From: Bacillota bacterium
Lineage (GTDB): Bacteria; Bacillota; Clostridia; Acetivibrionales; DTU013
Assembly (NCBI GenBank): GCA_023426125.1
Contig: JAFABI010000046.1
Location: 62,001 to 126,000 of the forward strand
Length of the DNA stretch: 64,000 nt
Reading direction: 5' to 3'
A program made the position numbers and the translations under genes. The stretch's first letter is position 1, and every line of letters starts with the position of its first letter. Of this stretch, positions 9,268 to 18,393 are shown in pieces. The notes beneath the pieces were generated by a model. It made no database searches. It was given only the letters and a program-made list of their open reading frames with translations, and was not told the origin of the DNA.

Positions 9268-10155
9268 ATGGCTACAGGCAGCGGCGGGAAAGTTTTTGGG
9301 TTTGTCAACAATCTTCTGATGTTTTTTATTTCGCTTTCGATTCTTTATCCATTCCTCAATATCCTGGCAATATCTCTGAATGACGGACAGGATGCCAGGA
9401 GAGGAGGGATATATATATGGCCGAGGAAGCTATCCTTCCTTGCCTATGAAACCGTATTCAGCAAAAGCGGCTTGCTGGGGAATACAATGGTGAGCATCGC
9501 CAGGACTGTTTTAGGGACCCTTCTGGGACTTGCGTTCACATCCTTGCTTGCTTACATTTTATCCAACAAGGAATTGGTGTTCAGAAGGTTCATTATTTTC
9601 CTTTTCGTATTCACCATGTACTTCAGCGGCGGGATTATGCCGGATTATCTGCTGGTCAGACAGCTGGGGCTGTATAATAATTTTCTGGTCTACATCATCC
9701 CCTGCCTTCTGGGCGTATGGAATGTGATGGTAATGAGGCAGTTTTTCGAGGAATTGCCGCCTTCGCTGGTGAATTCGGCTAAGATTGACGGCGCTTCCGA
9801 AATGAGGATATTGACCAGCATCATCCTTCCCATATCCACTCCGGTTCTGGCGACGGTCGCGCTGTTCATCGCGGTGTCACAATGGAGCGCATGGTATGAT
9901 ACCTATATTTATACCAGCAAATCCAGCCTTTCCACCTTGCAGAACGTCCTGGTGAAAATCCTGCGCGAGTCCCAGGCTAACATCATGGGGGACACCAGCG
10001 CCATAAGGGACATGGAGGAGAAGGCAAGGAAAGCGACTCCCGAAGTCATCAAGATGGCCACCATCATAATTACGACAGCTCCCATTGTAATGATCTATCC
10101 CTTCCTGCAGAAGTATTTTGTGAAAGGGATCATGATAGGCGCAGTAAAGGAATGA
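9268..10155 (+). CDS. ABC transporter permease, LplC/YtcP type
   Basis: A 295-residue partner permease. The N-terminal helix LMFFISLSILYPFLNILAISL is followed by NDGQDARRGGIYIWP, the periplasmic-side segment usual in LplC. The EAA loop is NSAKIDGASEMRILTSIILP, and the chain ends KYFVKGIMIGAVKE, the LplC C-terminal signature. Start chosen from AAGGAG 8 bases upstream. It lies 17 bases after the LplB-type gene and is followed by a 146-base gap before the binding protein. Confidence 0.92.
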   Translation: MATGSGGKVFGFVNNLLMFFISLSILYPFLNILAISLNDGQDARRGGIYIWPRKLSFLAYETVFSKSGLLGNTMVSIARTVLGTLLGLAFTSLLAYILSNKELVFRRFIIFLFVFTMYFSGGIMPDYLLVRQLGLYNNFLVYIIPCLLGVWNVMVMRQFFEELPPSLVNSAKIDGASEMRILTSIILPISTPVLATVALFIAVSQWSAWYDTYIYTSKSSLSTLQNVLVKILRESQANIMGDTSAIRDMEEKARKATPEVIKMATIIITTAPIVMIYPFLQKYFVKGIMIGAVKE

Positions 10156-10301
10156 TTTCTTCCGGACAAATACGGCAGGGAAAGTGAGGGAACAATACAT
10201 CGGACTATACTACCATCCGGGGAACAACGATAGAACGGTTTATAAAAACATGAAAAATAAAATAGAAACTGATAAAATTGAGAGGAAGAAAGGGGATAAA
10301 A

Positions 10302-11996
10302 ATGGGAAAATTCAGAAGGTTAGCGGGTATCGTATTGTCGGCAGCCATGCTTGCCGCGGCATTTACCGCTTGCGGCGGAAATCAGGCGGAGCAGACCACC
10401 ACGGCGGAGAAGGAGGCTTCACAGGCGGATACCACGCTTTCACAGCAGGTAAAGTCGGAGCCGGTGGAAATCAATGTTTTCGATGTCGGCGGCTCATCAC
10501 TGGCATTCGGGCAGGATGACGCCATCTGGCAAGACAATCCCATGGCGCAAAAGATTCTTGAAGCAGTGAATGTAAAAATCAAATTCGAATTCCCCACGGG
10601 GGACGGGAAAGAAAAACTGAATCTGCTCCTTGCCGGCGGTGATTATCCCGAGATCATCTTAGGGCCTGACGACACTTCTATGAACAAAATGATCACCGAA
10701 AAAATAGCCGTACCGTTGGAACCGCTGATCGACAAGGAAGGAGCCAACATTAAGCAAGCATACGGCAAAGTGCTGGAGCTTTTAAGGATGTCCGACGGGC
10801 ATATTTACAATCTGACGACCGGCTACGGTGAAATACCCGAAGGAGTTAATCCTCCCGGCTACGGCAGCTGCTTCTCCATACGCAAGGATGTGTACGAAGG
10901 CATCGGCTCCCCAAAAGTCGAGACCACCGACGATATCTATGCCGTTTTAAAACAGCTGGCTTCAAAATACACAAAAAATGACAAAGGAGATAAGGTATGG
11001 CCAATGAGCGGCTTCAAGCAGACATGGCAGAATACCATGCAGACCTTGCTGGATGCAGGCGGGCTTGCGGCGGATTACTGGTATATCGACAACAGCAAGC
11101 TTCAATATTGGGTGAGGGCTCCGTATGCGCTGAATATCGTCAAGTTTTACAACAAGATCTACCGTGAGGGCTTGCTTGATCCCGAGTCTTTCACGCAAGA
11201 CAGGGACACCTGGATGAAAAACAAGGTACAGACGGCCAGGACACTGACGCATCTAGGCGGCTGGTGGATGAACTGGACGGTTGAAAACGACTACAAGGCG
11301 GCAGGAATGGCAAACGCGGAAAATATGGGCTTCATCGACCTTGCTTTTTCCGTCCCGGGCGGACAGACACCCAAGCTGAATCCGGTAAACAGGAAAGGGA
11401 ACACTTCCGCTGTGATCACCACCAACTGCAAGGATCCGGATGCCGCAATGAGACTGCTTGACTTCCTGGCAAGCCCCGAAGGAAACTTCCAGGTACAGAA
11501 CGGCGTACAGGGGATCATGTGGGATTTGCAGGACGGGAAGCCGGTAATGAAGCCTGAATATGTTGCAAGATGGAAAGCCGGCGAAGCAGATGAGAAATTT
11601 TGCGCCGAGACAGGCCTGAGGATGTATCACCACTTTACCAACACCGACGTAGGCAGGTCACAGTATGGCTCCTATTGGATATTGAAGGATGACCCGACGG
11701 TTATGGATGACGCCAAAGCCAGAGCCAGGGATGAACAGCTGGGTAAATACTGGTATGATACCTTCCCTGTTTCTAACCTGTTTGCACAGGCACCGGACGA
11801 TATCACCAACATAAACACCCTGGTGGACGACAGGTTCAACAACCAGCTGTATGCCGTCATCATGGCAAAATCCGAAGCGGATTGCCAGACGGAGTTCGAC
11901 AAATATGTAAAGGATCTTGACACAGCCGGCCTGGCCAAGATGGAGGAATATGCAAATCAGGTTTACCAGGCCAATATCAAGCTGCTGGGCAATTAA
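10302..11996 (+). CDS. Extracellular sugar-binding lipoprotein, LplA type
   Basis: A large (564-residue) family 1 solute-binding protein. The start is ATG 10302 with AAAGGGG upstream; the TTG at 10278 has no good ribosome site. The signal peptide has the lipobox FTAC with Cys24 as the lipidated residue, then an acidic Ser/Thr-rich linker. Size and motifs (NPMAQKILEAVNVKIKF, LLAGGDYPEIILG) match LplA-type proteins, which bind larger glycans or modified sugars. Unusually for such operons it comes after both permeases. The substrate may be what the glycosidase at 14568 acts on. Confidence 0.92.
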   Translation: MGKFRRLAGIVLSAAMLAAAFTACGGNQAEQTTTAEKEASQADTTLSQQVKSEPVEINVFDVGGSSLAFGQDDAIWQDNPMAQKILEAVNVKIKFEFPTGDGKEKLNLLLAGGDYPEIILGPDDTSMNKMITEKIAVPLEPLIDKEGANIKQAYGKVLELLRMSDGHIYNLTTGYGEIPEGVNPPGYGSCFSIRKDVYEGIGSPKVETTDDIYAVLKQLASKYTKNDKGDKVWPMSGFKQTWQNTMQTLLDAGGLAADYWYIDNSKLQYWVRAPYALNIVKFYNKIYREGLLDPESFTQDRDTWMKNKVQTARTLTHLGGWWMNWTVENDYKAAGMANAENMGFIDLAFSVPGGQTPKLNPVNRKGNTSAVITTNCKDPDAAMRLLDFLASPEGNFQVQNGVQGIMWDLQDGKPVMKPEYVARWKAGEADEKFCAETGLRMYHHFTNTDVGRSQYGSYWILKDDPTVMDDAKARARDEQLGKYWYDTFPVSNLFAQAPDDITNINTLVDDRFNNQLYAVIMAKSEADCQTEFDKYVKDLDTAGLAKMEEYANQVYQANIKLLGN

Positions 11997-12030
11997 AGCA
12001 GCGAATGAATAAAAAGGAATAATCAGGGAT

Positions 12031-12786
12031 ATGAACAAATTTAAAACCGATTTTCATAATCATACCAATCTCAGCAAATGTGCCCGGACGGAAATGTCTG
12101 TTGAAAACGTCGTCGGAAGATTTGAAGAATTGAACCTGGAACAGGCGGGCATCAGTGACCACCTGTATCCTGACGGCAAGATACGGGAAAGGTTCCGGAC
12201 GCTGAAGGATGAAGTCGCAAAGCACCGGAGGAAGGTTGAAGTATTTGTCGGGGCCGAGGTGGACATGGTCTCCCCGGGCAAGCTGATTACCGACAGGGAG
12301 ACCTTGCGGATATTCGACTATATCATGGTGGCATGCACGCATTACCAATTGAAGGAACTTGTTGTCCCGCCGCTGTATTTCGACTACAGAACGGCGGCAC
12401 AGAACATGTATGATTACATGATGGCGGCGACCTCTGTAGAATTTGCGGATATCATTGCACACCCCTTTTATGCCAGAGGCTTGAAGGATTATGTCGAAGA
12501 TTTTAATCTTGCAGAGGCCATGGAAAAGATTTCCGATCGTGACTTTAAACGCATCATAAAAAACCTCAAGGAGAATGACATTGCCATCGAGCTGAACGGC
12601 AGCCTGCAGGAGGAAGAGTACGGCAGGGCCATGTACAGGTTTTTGGGCCTGTGCAAGGAGGCGGGGGTGAAGTTTTCACTGGGCAGCGACGCCCATTGGC
12701 TCAGCGGGATGTATGAGGTACCCTTGCTGAGAGCCTACATTGCCTCTTTGCATATTGAGGAAGACGATATCTGGACCATGGGATAA
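12031..12786 (+). CDS. PHP-domain metallohydrolase
   Basis: A 251-residue PHP protein. Metal-binding signature at the N terminus: DFHNHTNLSKCA (HxH), GISDH near residue 47, EVDM near 86, a His in ACTHYQ, IAHPFYAR, and the C-terminal GSDAHW. These match the trinuclear site of histidinol-phosphatase-like PHP enzymes, which hydrolyse phosphate esters. It sits between the transporter and a second PHP-like protein, so it probably acts on a phosphorylated or cyclic sugar intermediate. Not the histidine pathway enzyme by context. Specific substrate unknown. Confidence 0.82.
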   Translation: MNKFKTDFHNHTNLSKCARTEMSVENVVGRFEELNLEQAGISDHLYPDGKIRERFRTLKDEVAKHRRKVEVFVGAEVDMVSPGKLITDRETLRIFDYIMVACTHYQLKELVVPPLYFDYRTAAQNMYDYMMAATSVEFADIIAHPFYARGLKDYVEDFNLAEAMEKISDRDFKRIIKNLKENDIAIELNGSLQEEEYGRAMYRFLGLCKEAGVKFSLGSDAHWLSGMYEVPLLRAYIASLHIEEDDIWTMG

Positions 12787-12834
12787 ACGGGGGCGGTTGA
12801 AGAGACGCCATGGACATTGTGAGGTGGGATCAAT

Positions 12835-14520
12835 TTGAAACTAAAAGTTACGGTGACGAATGAAAGCCAAAACAGGATTTTTTGTAGAATTGTTTTACAG
12901 GCCTTAACTTCCGGCCTTTCGGGAAATGTCGGAAGCCGGACGGAAAAAGTGTATTGCCCTGGGGAACATGAATTTGAAGCGGAAGCCGGCCTTTACAAGG
13001 TCAGCGTACACAGGGGAAAGCTTTATCAGCCTTTTCACGGACGGATTGAATTGACGGGAAAAGACGCAGTCCTGGAGGTCCTGCTAAAGGAATTGGTGGA
13101 TGCCAGGGGCTTGGGGCTTTATTCCTTCGATGCGCATTCCCACGTATCGCGGGATGAAGTCCTGGAAACCGGAAATCTTCTCAATGCGTCGGTTATAATG
13201 AAAGGCGAAGGCTTCAACTTCTTTTTTGCAGGCTCCCCCTATGACCATGAGACGCATCTGCAGTACCTGAATAAGAATTTTACCGATACGGCTCCGTACC
13301 GGGTTAAATATACGGCCGTGATGGATCAAGTAAAGGACAGGGGCTTCATTCTCGATATCGGCAATGAGCTGGTGAAATGCAGGTACGGACATGTATTCAT
13401 GATGAATTACCTCCAGTGCCCGCCGTTTTCCCTGTATTACGACCATGAATTCGACCCGTGGCTTTTTACAAAAGAAGGCGAGGAGCCGGAATACCGGATC
13501 CCCTGTATCCATGAAGCGGTTCAAAGGGAGCGGGGGGAGAACTCCGTGGCTGTTTGTGCGCATCCTACAAGCTGGTGGTGGCATGACAACGGCGAGTTTA
13601 TTACAAATATCGCCGTAACCCTGGGCTTTGAAATGCTTGCGGGCTCCATCGACGCCCTGGTGGTCATGGGCTACCGGAGCGATAACGATTCATACCTGGA
13701 GCTATGGTATGACGCGCTGAAAAACGGCTATTTCCTGCCGGGCATTGCTGAAATGGACAGCGCCTATGACACGGTGCCGGAGGATCACCTTTCCTTCAAG
13801 ACCTATACGTATATCGACAGGTTCGATATCGACTCCCTGTGCAAGGCGGTAAAGGAGGGAAAAAACCTTGTCACCTCCGGCCCTGTTATACAAATGAAGG
13901 TAAACGGCCGGTTGCCGGGAGCGGTGCTGGAATACGCAAAGGATGAGCAATTCGCTGTGGAACTGGAGGCTTTTCGCTGTTACCAGGCGCTTCTTTCAAA
14001 AGTGCAGATCATTGTTAACGGCGAAGTTTATAAGGAATATGCCGTCTGCCTTGACAGCTTTGAAGCGGCGGAAACCGTCAGCGTTGACAGGGACAGCTTT
14101 ATCCTTGCGAAATGCTGTGACTTCCATGGGAATGTTGCCTTTACAAATCCTGTTTATCTGCGGAACAGGCCTTTTGTCAACAAAGGTTATCTGTCCGATG
14201 TGAACATAACCGTCCTGAAGGGAGGCAGACCGGCCGAAGGGATGTATTGGTTGGATGAGGACGGCGGGAAAATCCGTTTTAAAGGCGTCATTCAGTTAAA
14301 AATGAAGGTGTCTTCCGCAGTGAGCATTGAAGTGGACGGGCAGATAAAGGTTATACGGCTGTTTGAACGGAAGGAGCTGCAGGACATATTTAAAAATCTG
14401 TATTTCGGGCGGTTCAACACAGATAAGGCATATAAGCCCGGGGAGGTTCCGGCAGAGGAGTTCAAGCTGGCGCGCATCCGGGACATACTGGATCATGTGG
14501 ACATGAAAATCGAGTTTTGA
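12835..14520 (+). CDS. CehA/McbA-family metallohydrolase-like protein
   Basis: A 561-residue protein with a TTG start behind GAGGTGGG at 12821. The N-terminal 90 residues look like a beta-sandwich domain. The central part has FDAHSHVSRDE (HxH near residue 100), EGFNF, GNELV, CAHPTSWWWH and TSGPVIQMKVNG. This order is typical of CehA/McbA metallohydrolases, which carry a PHP fold after an N-terminal beta domain. The C-terminal third is beta-rich and not recognised. Tandem with another PHP protein in a glycan-uptake operon is unusual. A phosphoesterase role is inference. Confidence 0.7.
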   Translation: MKLKVTVTNESQNRIFCRIVLQALTSGLSGNVGSRTEKVYCPGEHEFEAEAGLYKVSVHRGKLYQPFHGRIELTGKDAVLEVLLKELVDARGLGLYSFDAHSHVSRDEVLETGNLLNASVIMKGEGFNFFFAGSPYDHETHLQYLNKNFTDTAPYRVKYTAVMDQVKDRGFILDIGNELVKCRYGHVFMMNYLQCPPFSLYYDHEFDPWLFTKEGEEPEYRIPCIHEAVQRERGENSVAVCAHPTSWWWHDNGEFITNIAVTLGFEMLAGSIDALVVMGYRSDNDSYLELWYDALKNGYFLPGIAEMDSAYDTVPEDHLSFKTYTYIDRFDIDSLCKAVKEGKNLVTSGPVIQMKVNGRLPGAVLEYAKDEQFAVELEAFRCYQALLSKVQIIVNGEVYKEYAVCLDSFEAAETVSVDRDSFILAKCCDFHGNVAFTNPVYLRNRPFVNKGYLSDVNITVLKGGRPAEGMYWLDEDGGKIRFKGVIQLKMKVSSAVSIEVDGQIKVIRLFERKELQDIFKNLYFGRFNTDKAYKPGEVPAEEFKLARIRDILDHVDMKIEF

Positions 14521-14567
14521 GTCGGACGGGAATATTCACCCTGTATATTGCGGAATGGGAGATCATT

Positions 14568-16079
14568 ATGGGATTCTATTATAACACCTATGTAAACGAC
14601 GCTCTGTTTGATGAAAACAGTTTTAAAACCGCAGCAGTACGGGAAGCGGAGCTGCCGGAATTCAGTGAAGCGCGCGGAGGATTGCCCGTGCCCTTCTGGA
14701 AAGGGCATGATGCGGAAATCGCCTGCTATTGGAAGGCCTGGGAGCTGGCTTTTGCAAACCTGAAAAAGCCCACCGGGGCAAACGGCTTCATTACCAATTA
14801 CATCGCCACCTGCTTCAATGACTGCCTGTTTATGTGGGATTCGGTTTTTGCACTGATGTTTGGAAAATATGGGCGAAGGGCTTTCAACTTTCAGGAGACC
14901 CTGGATAATCTCTATGCAAAGCAGCACCAGGATGGCTTCATCTGCAGGGAGATATCCGAAACCGACGGCAGCGACCGTTTCCACCGCTTCGATCCCTCCA
15001 GCACAGGCCCCAATGTCATGCCGTGGGCAGAATGGGAATACTACGGTTTGTTCGGGGATAAGGACAGGCTGAAGAGGGTATTTCCGGTCCTGGCTGCCTA
15101 CCACCGGTGGCTGAGGAATTACAGGACCTGGCCCGACGGTACTTACTGGTCTTCAGGATGGGGCTGCGGTATGGACAATCAGCCAAGACTTTCTGCGGGC
15201 CTGCACAATGAGTTTTATCACGGACATCAGTCCTGGGTGGACATCTGCCTCCAGCAGGTATTTTCTACAAAAATACTGGCAAAAACGGCCGGGATCCTCG
15301 GAAAAAGTGGTGAGAAACAGGAATTTGAAAGAGAAATCGCAAAGCTTTCGGATTATATCAACAGCCATATGTGGGACGAGGAGAAAAAGTATTATTTTGA
15401 TTTGCGCAAAGACCGGACAATGTCCGATATAAAGTCAATCGGTGCATACTGGGCCTTGCTTGCGGGGATTGTGCCCGAAAGCAGGCTGGAGGGTTTCCTG
15501 TCCCATCTTGAGAATCCGGAGGAATTCAAAAGGCCCCACAGGGTGCCTTCACTTTCAGCAGATACCCCGGGCTATAGTGAAGAGGGGAATTACTGGAGGG
15601 GAGGGGTCTGGGTATTGACGAACTACATGATACTCCGCGGGCTCACAGAGGCGGGCAGGGATGCGCTGGCACACGAGATCGCCCTGAATCATGTGGAAAA
15701 CGTAACAAAGGTGTTTGAGGACACGGGGACCTTGTGGGAAAACTATTCCCCGGAGGCCTCCAAGCCCGGAATACCGGCGCAAAGAGATTTTGTAGGCTTT
15801 GGCGGGCTTCCCCCCATCGCTGTTTTGCTGGAATATGTCTTTGGCATCCGGCCTGTCGTTGATCAGTCGGACATCCTCTGGGATATAAGGCTTCTGGAGG
15901 AGCATGGCGTTGATAACTACCCTTTTGGCGGCAACGGCGTTTTAAGCCTGAAGTGCAAAGCGCGGCATTCTGCCGCTGAAAGACCCGAGGTTGAGATCGC
16001 CTCAAACATCCCCGTCACTGTCAGGCTCCGGTGGGATAACGGCTCACGGTTCACAGAGGCTGTTATAAAGGCTGTGTGA
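14568..16079 (+). CDS. Glycoside hydrolase with (alpha/alpha)6 barrel, GH63/MGH1-like
   Basis: About 503 residues from ATG 14568 (GGGAG 6 bases upstream), preferred to a TTG at 14517 that overlaps the previous stop. Motifs follow the clan GH-G pattern shared by GH37 and GH63: LFMWDSVF early, WSSGWGCGMDNQPR carrying the likely general acid Asp, YWRGGVWVLTNYMILRGL, and TLWENYSPE carrying the likely base Glu. No signal peptide is seen, so it is probably cytoplasmic and acts on imported oligosaccharide. Family members cleave alpha-glucosides or mannosyl/glucosyl-glycerate type substrates; the specificity here is open. Confidence 0.8.
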   Translation: MGFYYNTYVNDALFDENSFKTAAVREAELPEFSEARGGLPVPFWKGHDAEIACYWKAWELAFANLKKPTGANGFITNYIATCFNDCLFMWDSVFALMFGKYGRRAFNFQETLDNLYAKQHQDGFICREISETDGSDRFHRFDPSSTGPNVMPWAEWEYYGLFGDKDRLKRVFPVLAAYHRWLRNYRTWPDGTYWSSGWGCGMDNQPRLSAGLHNEFYHGHQSWVDICLQQVFSTKILAKTAGILGKSGEKQEFEREIAKLSDYINSHMWDEEKKYYFDLRKDRTMSDIKSIGAYWALLAGIVPESRLEGFLSHLENPEEFKRPHRVPSLSADTPGYSEEGNYWRGGVWVLTNYMILRGLTEAGRDALAHEIALNHVENVTKVFEDTGTLWENYSPEASKPGIPAQRDFVGFGGLPPIAVLLEYVFGIRPVVDQSDILWDIRLLEEHGVDNYPFGGNGVLSLKCKARHSAAERPEVEIASNIPVTVRLRWDNGSRFTEAVIKAV

Positions 16080-16122
16080 ACGTAAAAAGATAAAACCTGA
16101 TAGGCGTATTAACCTATAGCAA

Positions 16123-16149
16123 CTAACGGTAAAAACCGTTAGCTTTTTT
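16123..16149 (+). terminator. Rho-independent terminator of the second sugar operon
   Basis: Perfect 8-bp stem CTAACGGT/ACCGTTAG (16123-16130 with 16135-16142), 4-base loop, then six T at 16144-16149, 43 bases after the glycosidase stop. Confidence 0.9.
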
Positions 16150-16212
16150 GCCGTGCGTCCGTACAAGGCCAGTACGACAACATATAGATAAATGCTGGGA
16201 AATGAGACCGCT

Positions 16213-17103
16213 TTACTCAATCAAGCCTTTGCTCTTCAGGAACTCTTCGGCAACAGCCTCGATGGCTTTTTTCTCCGCATCCGCCTGATAGTTCATCTGC
16301 TGCATTTCCTGGTCGGAGATTTGACCTTCCAGCTTATTCAGAACACTTTCGATTTGCGGATTTTTTTCCAGCGTATCCATCCGGATTACCGGCGCCGCAT
16401 AATACGGCGGGAAGAAGCTCTTGTCATCCTCAAGGACTTTCAGCTTATAGGTAATCAGCTGCCCGTCGGTGGCAAAAGCATCCATTACATTCATTAGCTT
16501 TTCCCCCATTCCCTGATACTTCATTGAGGGTTCCATGCGGACGGAATCCTTAAACTGGAGCCCATAGGCTGCCACCATCCCGTCATAACCGTCCTGACGC
16601 TGAAAAAATTCATGCTCGCCTCCGAAGATAAGGTCTTTTGAGAAGGGAACCAGCTCACTGACCGTATTGATATTGTTCTGAGCCGCAAAATCTTCATTGA
16701 TGGCTACAGCATAGGTATTATTAAAGCCTAAAGGCCTTAACCACTTTAAGTTAAACTGCTTGTTGAACTCCTCCTGCACAATGTCATATACCTTGTCCGC
16801 ATCATTGATGACTTCCATCTTCAGCTGGGCGGTCAAACCCGTTCCCGTATAATCGGCATAAACCTGGATGTCGCCTTTTTTTAAGGCTTCAAAACACACA
16901 AAGGTTCCGCCCATATTAAGTTTTCTTTCCACCTTTAAGTCGGTGTTTTTTTCAATCATCTGGGCGATGATTTCACCGAGGACGATGTTTTCGGTGAAAT
17001 TTTTTGAACCTACGACGATGGTTTTGCCGCCGCCCGAGCAGCCTGCCAGCATACCTGCAAGCAGCAATATGCATACTGCTGCCGTGATTTTCTTTTTGTA
17101 CAT
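16213..17103 (-). CDS. opuCC: Osmoprotectant ABC transporter substrate-binding lipoprotein (OpuCC/OpuAC type)
   Basis: A 296-residue binding protein with lipobox LAGC and lipid-carrying Cys22. The motif KTIVVGSKNFTENIVLGEI is characteristic of the glycine betaine/choline/carnitine binding family, and YADYTGTGL is the ligand-pocket region. It catches compatible solutes outside the cell for the two permeases encoded upstream on the same strand. It is the last gene of a four-gene operon (ATPase, permease, permease, binding protein), a different order from the ATPase-permease-binding-permease order of Bacillus opuC. Confidence 0.93.
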   Translation of the reverse strand: MYKKKITAAVCILLLAGMLAGCSGGGKTIVVGSKNFTENIVLGEIIAQMIEKNTDLKVERKLNMGGTFVCFEALKKGDIQVYADYTGTGLTAQLKMEVINDADKVYDIVQEEFNKQFNLKWLRPLGFNNTYAVAINEDFAAQNNINTVSELVPFSKDLIFGGEHEFFQRQDGYDGMVAAYGLQFKDSVRMEPSMKYQGMGEKLMNVMDAFATDGQLITYKLKVLEDDKSFFPPYYAAPVIRMDTLEKNPQIESVLNKLEGQISDQEMQQMNYQADAEKKAIEAVAEEFLKSKGLIE

Positions 17104-17132
17104 GCTTCATCCCTCCGATTTTTATTAATTAT

Positions 17133-17735
17133 CTAAGCAGCTTTTGCTTTTTTTACCAATCTGCGCTCGGCAAACATAAGGAGAAAATCAGAACCCACTG
17201 CAAGGATGGAGATGGGGAGGGCTCCCGAAAGGATCATACCCGCGTCTCTCATTTGTATTCCCCTCCATACGAAAGCGCCCAGTCCCCCCGCACCTATTAA
17301 GACGCCAATTGTGGCAATGCCCAACGCAGTGATAAAGGCGATGCGGATGCCGGATAGGATGACCGGCAGTGCCAGGGGAAGCTCCACTTTAAACAGAAGC
17401 TGGAATTTTGTCATGCCCATTCCGGTCCCGGCCTCCAGCAATCCCCTGTCTACGCTTAATATACCTACATAGGTGTTGCGGATGATAGGGAGAAGCGAAT
17501 ATAAAAATAATGCTGTTATGACCGTCGTGTTTCCTAGGCCGAAAACCATCATTAGCAAGGTCAGCAGCGCCAGGTCGGGGATTGTCTGTATAATATCGGT
17601 CACCGACATCGTAAAGTTTGCGACAGACCTGTGCCGGGTCAGAAATATACCGATGGCCATTCCAACCACAACAGCAATAAGAACCCCTACGGATGCGATT
17701 TGTAAATGCTGAAGGACTGCATTCAGTATTTTCAC
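17133..17735 (-). CDS. opuCD: Osmoprotectant ABC transporter permease (OpuCD/OpuBD type)
   Basis: A 200-residue permease with about five hydrophobic helices. The motif SVTDIIQTIPDLALLTLLM and the EAA-like loop EAGTGMGMTKFQLLFKVELP near residues 100-120 are family signatures. GTG or ATG choice is not critical; ATG 17735 is used. The gap to the binding protein is 29 bases. It pairs with the next upstream permease to move glycine betaine or a related solute inward. Confidence 0.93.
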   Translation of the reverse strand: MKILNAVLQHLQIASVGVLIAVVVGMAIGIFLTRHRSVANFTMSVTDIIQTIPDLALLTLLMMVFGLGNTTVITALFLYSLLPIIRNTYVGILSVDRGLLEAGTGMGMTKFQLLFKVELPLALPVILSGIRIAFITALGIATIGVLIGAGGLGAFVWRGIQMRDAGMILSGALPISILAVGSDFLLMFAERRLVKKAKAA

Positions 17736-17754
17736 CGTACGTATTCACTCCTTT

Positions 17755-18393
17755 CTACTCTCTCATACCTCTGGGAGTTACTTTTTTCTGCACCATGCCT
17801 ATAATGGCTCCGGCAGCCAGCGCAAGGAGGGATGCGGGGATCGCTCCGACAATGATCAGATTCCGGTCATAAGTCTGAAGACCCGTCCAGATGAGGTCTC
17901 CCAATCCTCCGGCCCCTATCAGGGCAGCAACTGTTGTCCAGCTTATGATGTAGACAAGGGAAATCCTTATTCCGGCGATAATCACAGGCAGTGCGATAGG
18001 CAGTTCCACTTTGAAGAGCCGCTGCAGCTCTGACATTCCCATGCCCTTCGCCGCTTCCACATATTTTTCGTCTACTTCGCTGATACCGGTATAGGTATTT
18101 CGCAAAACAGGTAAGATGGAATACAGGGCAAGGACAATCAGGGCAGGCCTGAAGCCGAGGCCGAAAACGGGAAGCGCAAGTCCGAACAGGACAAGGCTTG
18201 GGATTGTCTGGGCAACACCCGTGATGCCGAGAACGACGCCGGCTGTCTTTTTGTTCCGTGTCAGCCAGATCCCTGCGGGAATTGCGACAGCAGCTCCTAT
18301 AAGCACAGCCAGCAGGGAAATATTAATGTGCTGTAATGTTGCAGTCAATAGCAAACGCTGCTCTTTTACAATGACATCAATTAGCTCTTTCAT
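17755..18393 (-). CDS. opuCB: Osmoprotectant ABC transporter permease (OpuCB/OpuBB type)
   Basis: A 212-residue permease close in sequence to its neighbour. It has TGVAQTIPSLVLFGLALP and the loop EAAKGMGMSELQRLFKVELP, which docks on the ATPase. Its start overlaps the end of the ATPase gene by 17 bases, so translation is coupled. Together the two permeases suggest a heterodimeric channel. Confidence 0.93.
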   Translation of the reverse strand: MKELIDVIVKEQRLLLTATLQHINISLLAVLIGAAVAIPAGIWLTRNKKTAGVVLGITGVAQTIPSLVLFGLALPVFGLGFRPALIVLALYSILPVLRNTYTGISEVDEKYVEAAKGMGMSELQRLFKVELPIALPVIIAGIRISLVYIISWTTVAALIGAGGLGDLIWTGLQTYDRNLIIVGAIPASLLALAAGAIIGMVQKKVTPRGMRE

